From: Membranipora membranacea
Lineage: Eukaryota; Bryozoa; Gymnolaemata; Cheilostomatida; Membraniporidae
Direction: 5' to 3'
Length of the DNA stretch: 64,000 nt
NCBI GenBank assembly: GCA_914767715.1
Contig: OU612066.1
Span: 6,267,001 to 6,331,000, forward strand
Positions 35,901 through 47,900 of the stretch are shown piece by piece (position 1 is the first letter of the stretch; each line of letters begins with the position of its first letter). Below the pieces are notes generated by a model, which made no database searches, was not told where the DNA came from, and worked only from the letters and a program-made list of their open reading frames with translations. Position numbers and translations under genes: made by a program.

Positions 35901-38900
35901 AGATTATCAAGAGCTGAGCCAGATACAACCACTGTATGTTGTATCGGGCTCAGCTCTTGTAGTTCACCAAGTAGCAGAGGAAAATCAATGAAACACCGGA
36001 TAATAAGGGCGCAAGAGATTTTTTTGCCAAGCAATCTCATTTTTGGCATAGTTACTCTGTACTATGATGAGCTTGGAAGCAGAGTTTGGTGAAATCATTT
36101 GATGAAAATATACAAATGGAATTTGGTCAACCATCTAGTATTTTTCATAAAAGGTTAAAACTTCCCGCCCCCTCACTCTTCTGTCAAAGAGTGATCATGA
36201 TTGTACTTTCACCAAAACAACCATCATTGTAAACATGTACATTCGCAAAATTAAAAACTCACCGCATTCATTATCAGCGGCAAAAGACAGGAAGTTAGGT
36301 CAGCTTACGATGACATCCTGTCACTCTAATTCCACAAGTGTGTCATGATGACTTGTTACAAGTGCAATGGAATGTGTGTGTAGGATTAACTACCAGCGAC
36401 AATTAATTCGATAATTAAAAGTTTTGACAAGGAATATTGAGGTAATTAAGTCATTATGCCTGTTAAAGGCTAACCTCCCTGCTTGTGGCACACAAGCTGA
36501 CAGCTTAAAATGTATTACTGTAAACGTTGTTGTCTTGTCACTAGCCTAACATTTAAATACTATCTGTACTAGTGCCAACACCTGCTAGGGAACTACCATC
36601 CAAGAGTGAGAGAGAAAAATGCCACAATTGCTTCCTGTACACCATATAACTGAGATGGCTGGGAATGATAAAGTTTAACATCAAGAGCTCCTTTGTAGAC
36701 AGGTAATGAATGTATACCAAGTTTACAATAGATTTACCTTTGCCTCATTTTACCCACATACCATAGCATTCAGAGCTAAATCCTTGCTCAGAGCCATTCA
36801 ATCTCAAAAATCCCAAGGAGCTTAGATTAAGACTATGCCAATAATCAGTATTAATACTGCATGCTTTGACACCAAGTATGTTTTCTAGCCAGGGGCGTAT
36901 ATTCTATAAATTTCACTCACTGACTTTTTAGAGATGAGCATAATGATCGGGCATAGCCCGATCCACACGGCGTAGGCGTGGCGGGGAGGGTGTGGGAGGG
37001 GCGCTTAAGCGCCCCTCCCACCACGGAAATTTTTGCATATCGGTAGCAAAATAGTGCAAGCAGAGAGGTATTTCAATAGCTCACTGAGCTGTTGGGTACT
37101 TTCAGAAAACAACTCAATAGCAGTAGAAGATTACGGTAAAAATGCTCCAGTTATAAAGCACCCATTTGAAAAAAAACTGACCCTGAAGGGATTCGAACCC
37201 ACAACAATCTTATTAACAGTGATTATTAGGCAGACGCTCTACACACTGAGCTAATATGAGTGCTAATATACACCACTGTTTCTAGCATCAGTCAGCATAT
37301 TTTCAGTAGTTCTGTGGAGAATATGGCCTCATTCGCATATCACTTTTCTCCACTTAGGCATGTAGGGCGATTAATACAAAGTAGATCCTCGCTCAACTGG
37401 TGAGCGATGTTGTACTTTTCTATTAGTAGCAAAGTTTTGTGATCATTCTGCTAGCATAATTTAGCTGATGTATTCTATTTATGCAGTTGCTGCCTACATT
37501 CTCAGATTGCACAAGATATAGCTTAGGGTAGGCCTACAGTACAACACAGAAGAGTTGAACATAGGCATTTTGTGGGCTCATCATACTCAATACTAAGAGT
37601 TGTGCTTACAAAAATTTGTGAGGAGGACAATTCGAATGGAATGCTTTCATTGTAGCAGCTAACTTGCCTGGTCATCTAAATACAAACTCATTGAATAGAT
37701 GTCAATCCAATTATATAATATTGACTAGAACTGGGCTAGAACTGTTAAGGATTATACTATAACAATACAATAGCAATAATGAATGTAGTTTATTTGGCAG
37801 GCAGGGTTAATTATACAATAATGTTGCTGGTTGGGTAATGATATATGGGGCATGAAACTCAGTGTATGTCCTGAAAATCTGAGGTCTTTAGCTCAATAAT
37901 TGCTTATTATGCCAGCTACAAAAGAAGCTTTCTCTAAAGCATCACAAATCAGTAAAATAATGTGTAGGCACATTTTCTTTTTAGCAGCAGCATGGCTTCG
38001 AATGGTCTGACACCACAAATTTTTATATCATTGGATTGCTCATCTTCTGAGGAACACAGTGGTTACTTTCTTTAGTAAACAAGGAAAATATCTATTAACA
38101 TATCGAAAGCTTTATGGAAAACAGTTAAAAAATGATATAAATTGATGCCCTGCTGCCGGCTTATGTATGCAATTATTCCACTTTCATGGGGGCAAAGAGA
38201 TTCACAGTTTGTGAGTGTGTTCTGAAAATCTGAGGTCTGTAGCTCAATAATCGCTTATGCCAGCTACCAAAGAAGCTTTCTCTAAAGCATCACAAATCAG
38301 TAAAATAATGTGTAGGCACATTTTCTTTTGAGCAGCAGCATGGCTTCGAATGGTCTGACACCACAAATTTTTATATCATTGGATTGCTCATCTTCTGAGG
38401 AACACAGTGGTTATTTTCTTTAGTAAACAAGGAAAATATCTACCAACATATCGAAAGCTTTATGGTAAACAGTTAAAGAATTATATTAATTGCTGCCCTG
38501 CTGCCGGCTTATGTATAAAATTATTCCACTTTCATGGGGGGCAAAGAAATACACAGTTTGTGAGTGTGTCCTGAAAATCTGAGGTCTGTAGCTCAATATT
38601 TTCTTATGCCAGCTACAAAAGAAGCTTTTTCTAAAGCATCACAAATCAGTAAAACAATGTGTAGCCAAATTATCTTTTGAGCAGCAGCATAACTTCTAAA
38701 GGTCTGACAGCACAAATTTTTATATCATTGGATTGCTCATCTCCCGAGGAACATAGTGTTAATTTTTTTAGTAAAAAAGGAAAACATCTTCCAACATTTC
38801 GAGAGCTTTAGTGAAAACAGTTTGAAAATGATAAAATTGCTGCCCTGCTGCCGGCATATATATGCAACTACTCCATTTTCATGGCGGGCATTTTTTGGGT

Positions 38901-41900
38901 ATGATCTGAAAATCTGAGGTCTGTAGCTCGACAACTTATTTTGTTTGCAACAAAAAAGGCTTCCTCTTTACAATCATTATGATTTATAGCCATATTGAGA
39001 GTATAAAAAATTTGGCACCAACTCGAACCCAGAGCTCTGCGTTGACGAAATAGAGAATTATCCACTGAGCTACACAGACATGTTGTATCAAAATAAGAGT
39101 GTCTGCCTTAAATTTAGTGGAGCATGAATTCTGTATTACAATAATTACATTACATTACTGATGATGAATACACACACAATCAGCATATTGGTGCACAGCT
39201 AAATCATCGCAAATCAATAAAATAATGTAGAAGCACATTTTCTTTTGAGCAGCAGCATGGCTTCAAATGGTCTGACACCACAAATTTTTATATCATTGGA
39301 TTGCTCATCTTCTGAGGAACACAGTGGTTATTTTCTTTAGTAAACAAGGAAAATATCTACCAACATATCGAAAGCTTTACGGAAAACGGTTAAAAAATGA
39401 TATAAATTGCTGCCCTGCTGCCGGCTTATGTATGCAATTATTCCACTTTCATGGGGGGCAAAGAAATACACAGTTTGTGAGTGTGTCCTGAAAATTTGAG
39501 GTCTGTAGCTTGATAACTTTTTATGCCAGCCACAAAAGAAGTTTTTCGCTTTATAATTTATATGAATTTTGGCCTTTTCGAGATGTGGAGATAACTCGGG
39601 TTCACACAATTACCTTATATGCCCTGAGTATCATGATGAATGCTGTCTACAGGGCAAGTTGGTATACGATTCAATATCAATATGAGAAGATGTCACCGAT
39701 ATTTGGTGACTGATACGTTGTATAGATAATGATGGATGGAAAACTTCATTGGCGTATGCACCCCTTATCTGCCCTTTGCAAGATTTACAATAACGAGCTG
39801 CTCACCATTTTTACTAGAACTAACAGTGAAAGGTCTCCATGCTGTGACAGAAATCTCAGGTATTAAAATCCAGATGTAATCTCCTGGATAGTATTTAAAG
39901 TGATCTGGACGTCTGATAGTTAGTATGGTTACCTGGAAATCAATATCATTCGTGAAATGTTAAGGTTCTAGGCTCGGTAGTTTGGTGTGGAAACAAAGCA
40001 GAATCTTTGTCTGACTTCCAGCTACCATTACACAATGGGCAAGAAGGGTGCATGAATTATTGGCCTCTGCATGGTCTACAAGTTGATGATTTTCTTGCAC
40101 AGACAGAGAGTTCAGTTTTGATTCAAGAATGGCAATGTTCTTCATGCTGAGGATATTGTGATCTGTTCCTGTTTAAGTGAACATTCGGATAATACTCAGA
40201 ATTAGACTTGGTATTATAGACTAAGTAATAAATCTAGCTCGACACCATATACAGCTAAAGTGAGTTTTTTTGATGCTAACTCAATCAATTTTGATCAGTT
40301 TTTAGTTCTAAAATTGTTTTAACTACAGCAGCACTTTGTTATCGATTTGTCGTTGGTTTTTCTTTAAAAGAACTGTTCAGGTGAAAACCTTTATTAAACT
40401 GCCATGACACGCTACTCGATCAGTTGCAATTTTTAATAATTCTCATATTCGGAACAAACTATTTGAGTTGTGCATAATAAACCTGGAATTTGGACTGCAT
40501 GTCAATGATAACATCAATGCAACTACACAATTTAATGTCGTAACGTCACCCTCAATGTTTTTCCAGAATCAAACTATGCTGATAGAGCTTTGAACCACCG
40601 ACTTTGTCGGGACAGAAAGATAAAAATATGAAAAAATGAGGTTCTGAGGCTTTGTTAAAAAAATATTACTTACATTGTCATGAGTCGACACTGTCTTAAC
40701 TACAGACTTATTCCTCAAGACTTTGTAGAGAACATGAAGCTTCTCCAGCAGGAATAGAGTTAAAGGTCCCATGAACCAAAATATGAAATATTTGGCATGG
40801 ATGATCAGCGATGTGAACCACAGCATTGCCAGCACTTTGTGGCTGAAATAAAACACCTGTAATATAATCATATCCAATAAGTGGCGTGATGGTGGTGGTT
40901 ATGATGCTGGTGGTGTGGTGTGTGTGGGTGGCGAGGCTGTGGTGGTAGTATTGCTTACAAAGTCGTATATATCTGCCGGTGGTGAGCGTGGTTGAAGTAG
41001 TGTTGTTGTTGATGTTGTGGTCTGGTTGGCAATGGTGATGATGATGATGACAACAATGATGACAAGGATGAGGACAATGATGGTGAAGAAGATGATGATG
41101 ATGATGGTGGTGGTGGTGGTGGTGGTGGTGGTGGTGATAATCCGTTTAAAATTGATAATCAATTATTTTCTTATATCACATAACAATGCAGTAAGATAAA
41201 CATGCTTACAGTGAAAGATTTACTTCTATATCTCTCTGTGCTTAAAATAAGAAATACAATCATTAGAACTATCAAGATCACTCCAGTCCAGAATGCCATG
41301 GGGTTTTCCATGAATCTTCTCTTCACGGCTCCAATAAATCCTAAAACAGCATGTGGATTTTTTTATTAATATTTATGTTAGTCAATAGACCAACGACGCA
41401 ACTTTTCAAAGAAGTAGGAGAATAATATCGATCCCTGTGACCTTCGAATACTGTTGACGATTTTTTTATCATTATGAGGTTGTGTTAATTCACTGGTATT
41501 GACAGATGGAATTAATTTTACTTTACAGAAAATAAATGATGTTTACCTAAGCGAACCGCATGAGCAATTGCATGAATTGTTCCCACCACAAACGAAGCAA
41601 CAGCTGTGAGCTTATGTAGGTATATGGTATCATCCAAAGGCAAAATGTGGCGAAGGCCTGTCTGCTGAAATCTTGTTATGATGCCTTTCAGGTTGTACAC
41701 CAGGAGGAGGGAATATAGAAAGTTCAGTATCTGCCCTACAAACACCAGGAATACAATTATGTAATAGTGCGTTTGATAAAATAAAGACAGCTTTAGCTGG
41801 GACAGGATTCTTCATGCACTGATGCAATGCACGAGGGGGGTAAAGATGGAGGGGGGAGGAGAGAAGGTAATTAACCATTGATACCATATTTACTCAAACT

Positions 41901-44900
41901 GAACTACTTTGTAATCCGGATGTTATGACAGACATAAAGCATGACCGTGATGTTACTGTTTTGGTTCTGCTCTTAAAAACAGCCAATCAATATAAGACAA
42001 GATGATCGATATCCATAGCTCACCACATATCTTCGCTATCACCAAGGGTATGTCAACGGACTTGCTCATCTTCATCACCATCTGATAAGCTCTCTCGCTA
42101 GCTATTGCACAGGTAATAGCACTCAGGAGAATTATCCATACCCATAAAGATACATATGTCTGAGCATGATTCACAACACTACGGACAGCTTTCCCTGCAG
42201 TTTGTCTGTCTGGCTTCCTTTTGAGATGAGAATTTCCTAGCAGGCTAAATTAAAGAGTATATAACTTGTTGATTAGTCTCTATTTAATTTAATGCATGCA
42301 GCAAGATTTTAAAGACAGAAATGGTTCTAACTTATACAAATGTACAAATCTATACTTACTTGAGATCTAGATTATCATATAGTGATGGGTTTTTTCTCAG
42401 CACGTTATCCAGTTCTTCAAAAGTCATCTTGCCTACTTCTGTATCTTGAAATAGGAGAATTGTGATATTTACCTTTAACTTTTTTGGACAGCAACCTCCC
42501 TACGATCCCTTATAAATTTGTCACCAGGAACCCCTTAACCCGTGGATATTAATGGTACCTACTTTGATCAATTAAGTGTCTTTGCAGCTTTGAAATAGGC
42601 GTTTTCCACCCTTTAGATTGTGTAATTTCTATTCTTGATTCCCAAAACCTTAAGCTCAGTGGGTGAGTGGTTCAATTTACTCATGTTCGATGGGTTTAAT
42701 GTTCAATGAGGGATCGATAGCTAAGCTGATGCACTTATACAATGCAACCAAACTTCATACAAGCTTAGAGGATATGTATATAAGGTTGTCAAACAATTGA
42801 AGGTTCTATCAATAAGGCGTAAGGCTCGTAGATATTGAAGCCAATACACAATTGCAACAGTGATAGCAGTAATGCAGGCTGTGGAAGTGGCTGACTGGCT
42901 GTGACCTTGACCAAGCTGAAACAGACAACTGAATTATAGGGATTCATTTGAACACACTTGGAGGCAATCATAACCAGTAGAGTGAAAATTCGTCCCAATT
43001 CTATTTCCTCTGGTATTATCGACTCAATAAAGCACTAAAGCAGTTTCGACATAGGCATACCATGAGCAAAGAAGTTATAAATAGAATTTTTTCAATGACG
43101 CATGCAAATCTTTGCTACCAGATGTTGGATTGAGGATTTGATGAGAGAAATAAGAAAGATGTAACCCCTGTGTTTGTACTGAAATTTTAAAAGTCTGGCA
43201 AGCAACAATAATAATGCTGTCAATTTAAATAATTTACCTGCAGACTTCTCCATTCTGTTACCTTCGACTCTTTTAAAGAATGTGTCAGCGAGTTTTGAAG
43301 CATTACCAGTACCAACATCTAGTCTACTCCCTGTTAGGGATGTTTCTAGTGCTTTCCCCAATTCAGACCTGTCTAATCCGCCGTCACCTGACACAAAGAG
43401 ATGAAACAAGCTTTGCTCCCAGTCAGTATGTGAAAGCAAATGTTTACAAACATATAATAAATGGGAAAATAAATCACAAATAACCCAGAACGGACCTTCA
43501 GTCTGCAAGATAGCTAACAATATACGCATTCCTGCTTGCATAGATTCCGAAATAAAATTGACCCAATACGACTCTCGAAATGGAATGAACCAGCGCAAAC
43601 AAAATGCGAACAACAATCATGTCAACACTGTTCCTATGACTTGACAACTCCTGAAATGGAAGCATGGAAATAAAGCGAAAGTCACTAACCATTTTCATCA
43701 TAAATTGCAAAAAGAAACTTGAGTTTTTCTCGAGTATCCCCGGTAGCTAGGAGCGAGGTCACTGTGAATAGCTCGCCTTGATCGATTTCACCATTTCCAT
43801 CTTTGTCAGTTAACTCAAAAATTCTTTTGCTCATGAAACTCTATAAGACACAGTTCATGGATAAACATTATTTGAAGCTTAGCTGTTGTTAATCTAAAAT
43901 ATACAAAGATACTGGTAGTACATTCATTCATTCATGAAAATGGGCTAGAATTTGGCCTGGGAGTAATCAACTCGTGAAATCAATGGGTTTTTATTCAGCA
44001 CAGTATAAATTGCTGAACCCATTGTTACCATAAATTTAGTTACTGTATGAATAAACAATGGGAACTAGGCTGCATGAGTTAGTACAGCAACATATATGCT
44101 CTTTGAATTCCTATATTCAGATCTAAAATTTTAACCCACAGTGTTAAGTCTGGGCGGAGACATCGGAGCAACCAGAGTGTAGTTGTGATTGTAATTCGAA
44201 AAGGGGGTCAGTTTAATACAAATATTTTACTAATTTCCTGGGATTAGGGGAGAGAGGCAAAGAGAGTATTGGTAGATAAGGGTGTGAGTGTGAGGGCCTT
44301 TGAGGCAATAATCAGAAGGGGTTGACCGTGAGGGATACGACATGGTGTTATATTTGAGCCACTGCAATTAGGAGCAAGGAGTCAACACTAGATATCCGAT
44401 ACTGACAACTCTAAAGCTCAAACTTTGCAAGGCGAGAAAAATGAATAATTTAACAGTCATAAATATGACTTTTTTTATAAATACTCATAAATACGTCAAT
44501 GCCTTCTTATTGCTTTTTTTATTTTTTGTTTTCACATGGTCTTATTTGTTTCATGCATTGATCGGTGGTTAACAAAGTTCATAATATATAAATAAGTTGC
44601 ACTTGACTAATTTATACATCATTGTCCGAACAAGAAAATGTAATAGGCAAATTAAATACAATATACTTGTTTTGGTCCATGCAATTCAAGACATTCTACC
44701 CCAAAAGTTACTATGCCTCGAATTTATTTATACATAAATTGCATTCCATTGACATTCCAGACCAAAAACTACTAAGCCTGAAATCGCTTGTGCGTTTGAG
44801 GAAATAATTGCAGTAATTATTAATGAGCTTAAACCCTCTGCCAAAGACTTTCTTCAAACACTGCATACCGTACTCGCTTAGCAGGCAGATTCCATGGTTT

Positions 44901-47900
44901 GCAGCTTAATGAGAGCTGCTGCATCATGCAGCTGGAAACAGGAAGTCAAAACTAGATATTGAATATTGGAAAGTGGAAAACTCGAACATTGCAGTACAAG
45001 AGTCATGAATTATTCACTAATGTACATAAGAATAAATTGCATTTGAATATAGATACATCATGGTCCTAACAAGAGGATGAAATTGGCAAATTTTACACAA
45101 GGTAATTTTTTGGTCTAAGCAACAGGAAGTTTTGCAAACTCGTAAAATGAATTTGAATTTGCATCATGGTATTAACAAGATTACCAAAATTATTATAAGA
45201 TGCTTGTGTTGACGTAAACAGCAAGAAAATCTAGGCAAGAAATTGCTAAGCTTTAAATTTCTTTTGTTTTCAGGAAATAATTGGAGTAATTATGAACTTA
45301 TTTCCTATTGCCAGAGAGGTTCTTCAAACACTGCGTGCCAATTTGCTATTGAATTAGATAGTGACACACGTAGTAGGCAGATATAAGAATTTTAGGTCCA
45401 ACTAAATTTTGGATGGGGTATGCAATTATAAACTCGCTAACAATCAACAAATTTTGTTTGTCTCTAATCGATGGCTAAATCATAACAGCTGTCTATTTTT
45501 TTGTATTTTAACTCTAACTTAAACTTTATTTAACCCACATTGCCCTGAAAATGGAGAGTAGGAAAAATCTCATGTACTAAAAGGGACGGTAAAACTCAAG
45601 AGCCACTTTGATCGATCAAAGCTGATAAAATATTGAGCATCCGATGAAATCAGCATAGACACAAATTCAATGCAAATAAATCTGTCAGAGAACAACATCG
45701 AACTAAGAGTTTGATCTGTGTGTCTAGATTGCGCTGTCAAGTTTTATCCCATGAATGGGTTTGATAGGAGAAATGATGGTGGCGCTAACGTTTGAGTCTC
45801 TGTCTAGGCCTTCTATTTTAGTTACTAATAAGTTTTATAGAGGAGTAGGAAACTGAGAACAATTTGCCACACATTATTTTGCAACCCATCACACTTAAAA
45901 ATTCCATATGTGACATATCCAAAAATGTTTTCATGACATCGCCTATTGGCATTGATTCATCTAAGCAGTTTAAATTTGTGAGTTGAAGTAATGTTTGTTG
46001 AGACTATCCTCCCTGTTGTTTGGCTTTATTACTACCCAGTACTCTATGAATTGATTGATTGATTATCCCGATACACATAATAATATGGGTTCATTCACAA
46101 AATAGACAATGCCTATACATATACATACACACATATACTTATACATACATATATAGTTAAATTCATGCCATCCCATCCTTGTATGATTGCTATACCTGAG
46201 GCCAATGTGTTGAATAAAAAAAAAATCTAATTCATCATTTAAACGCTTTTACTTGATCGAATGATTCCAATAAAGATTTCGCCTTTTGGGAAAAATACTC
46301 TCTATGGAATGTCCAATTTTCAATGTTCTTACTGTGATGATCGGAAATGGAAACGAATATCAAAACATGTTTAACAGTTTGATTTTTTCAGGATTACTTT
46401 TTTACAGTGAAAAACAATAACCTAAAATATAGCTATACTACGGCTTCAATAGGGATCTGATGTATCTGAAAACTCAATTTTTAGTTTTGACATAACCATT
46501 AGCTGATATTGTAGTATTTATAAAAGTCAGGAGGAGATAATCACCGACAGGCATATTTTCATTTTTATCACTGAGTTGTGTAGATGTAGACGACAAAACA
46601 AAAGTGAGTTGGCAAATGACTAAAGGTAGCTATAGGTAGATGCATGTTAAGAGATTTGAGTTATTCATCACGCTGTTTTACCTCGAGACAGACTATCTTC
46701 CTGAATTCTTCCAGATTTACCGATTGTTTTCCACCAACTACAGCTTTGTAGCGTTTCTGAACAGCTGTCCACCATTTTGTCTCCTCTTCACACTTTTTGA
46801 TGAGAGTTTGAAGGCTTTTCAGAATCTCTTTCCTTCCGTAACCGTTTCTCACCATATACATGTAAACACATTCCAGCAACTACAATAAAATGATTTATTT
46901 CACCATCTCATACATTAGTCTACATTATTTGATATTATTTCTCACAGTAAACATGAAAATACATTCCAGAATCTGTTGATAAAACAACAAAATCGTAGTC
47001 TTTTTCAGCCATCGGTATATCATGCAGACTGTGTATGCAGAGCCGTGGTTTAGGAAAATGGTAGGAAAGGCAAAAGTCCAAGATGGGTCAAAAGCATCGG
47101 TAACCTCCTCTCCGAGTAATTTGAGCCACATAGCCTACTTAGCAAATGTAAATCAAAGTGGAGCTGATTATAACACAGTTTATTCAATCATTGTGTTCTG
47201 GGCCACTATATTTAGGTTTCTAGGGGAGACTGTGCCTCCTTGCCTCACCTAGAATTACCACACTGGTATGACAGACTCATTTACACAAGACTGTTAATCA
47301 TCAGACAAGACAAGTATGACATGAACGTGGTAATAAAGACCTTGTTAGCAAAGAAGCCTATAAATTCATGTGTGTTGAGATGCGATGGTGTTCGTTCCTC
47401 CGTGAACCTGCGAATGTCATCCACCATTGACTTGTAACCATCCTGCCTTCTCTGAAGAATGGCTTGTGAGAGCTCCCTGGTTATCATTTTTCTGTAATTA
47501 AATAATTTTAGTTGAATAAAAAGGCATATTGAAGGCTGCAGGAGACAGTTTATAACTGCATAGTGATTAATAAATATGGATTTAGCTTGACATAATCTAT
47601 TATTACCCACTTTCAGGCTTCATGATCGTTCTACATACATTATAAGAGTTTATGGGGAGATAATCCTTAAATATGATGATGATTTATAATTTAGATCTTA
47701 GCTTAGCAACTCATACATACAAGTAAAATTCCCAGAAGTGAACCTTGCAAAGACTGTTGGAAACTTTACAGTTTACCATTCAGTACATAGTGTGTAGCAG
47801 CACCTAGCCATTGTGTTGGCTCTGAACTGATTGAATGTTGGATGGGAAAGGGAGCTAATCCAGGATACTGACAGAACCTTATTCCGATATGGTGAAGGTG

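Larger units (their letters stand above)
23970..39932 (-). other. Oxidase exons 12-18: FAD and NADPH dehydrogenase domain
   Basis: Exon 12 gives FKYYPGDYIWILIPE and WRPFTVSSS (FAD site; Arg replaces the His of the usual HPFT). After a 13.1 kb intron, exon 13 supplies FLTIHVRKVGWWTGKLYDT, the next strand. Exon 14 is a variable linker. Exon 15 has VYIDGPFSTP and ILVAGGIGITPFASIL, the NADPH phosphate/nicotinamide site. Exon 16 has LFWLTRSQKSLGWF. Exon 17 ends in GLRAQTKHG and exon 18 starts RPDWVSIL, then VYACGPAPLCKDL (ribose-binding Cys-Gly-Pro). The protein ends KITFKEEVFN, while relatives usually end with a terminal Phe. Confidence 0.92.

Noticed and set aside
37871-39520. CRISPR-like array
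   Set aside because: The repeat unit is 349 bp with no short repeat/spacer alternation, and the DNA is eukaryotic.
38737-39609. Minus-strand frames in the 349-bp tandem array as a gene
   Set aside because: Frames are not maintained between units and arise from the repeat itself.
36890-39767. A single 2.9 kb hAT-like element spanning the hairpins and tandem array
   Set aside because: The right end (TATGCACCCCTTA) matches the terminus only poorly and the flanks show no target-site duplication.
40899-41199. Long frames on both strands reading runs of Thr/Ile or Met/Val
   Set aside because: They are translations of a triplet microsatellite in an intron, with no splice or start support.
42236-42236. 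Alternative acceptor CTAG for oxidase exon 8
   Set aside because: The upstream acceptor at 42,245 keeps phase with the AA|GTAAGT donor of exon 7 and gives an uninterrupted NLDLNLLGN join.
46925-47252. Open frames on both strands between oxidase exons 3 and 4
   Set aside because: They lie in the short TIR-like element whose ends recur at 50.5 kb; no splice sites fit the oxidase phases.
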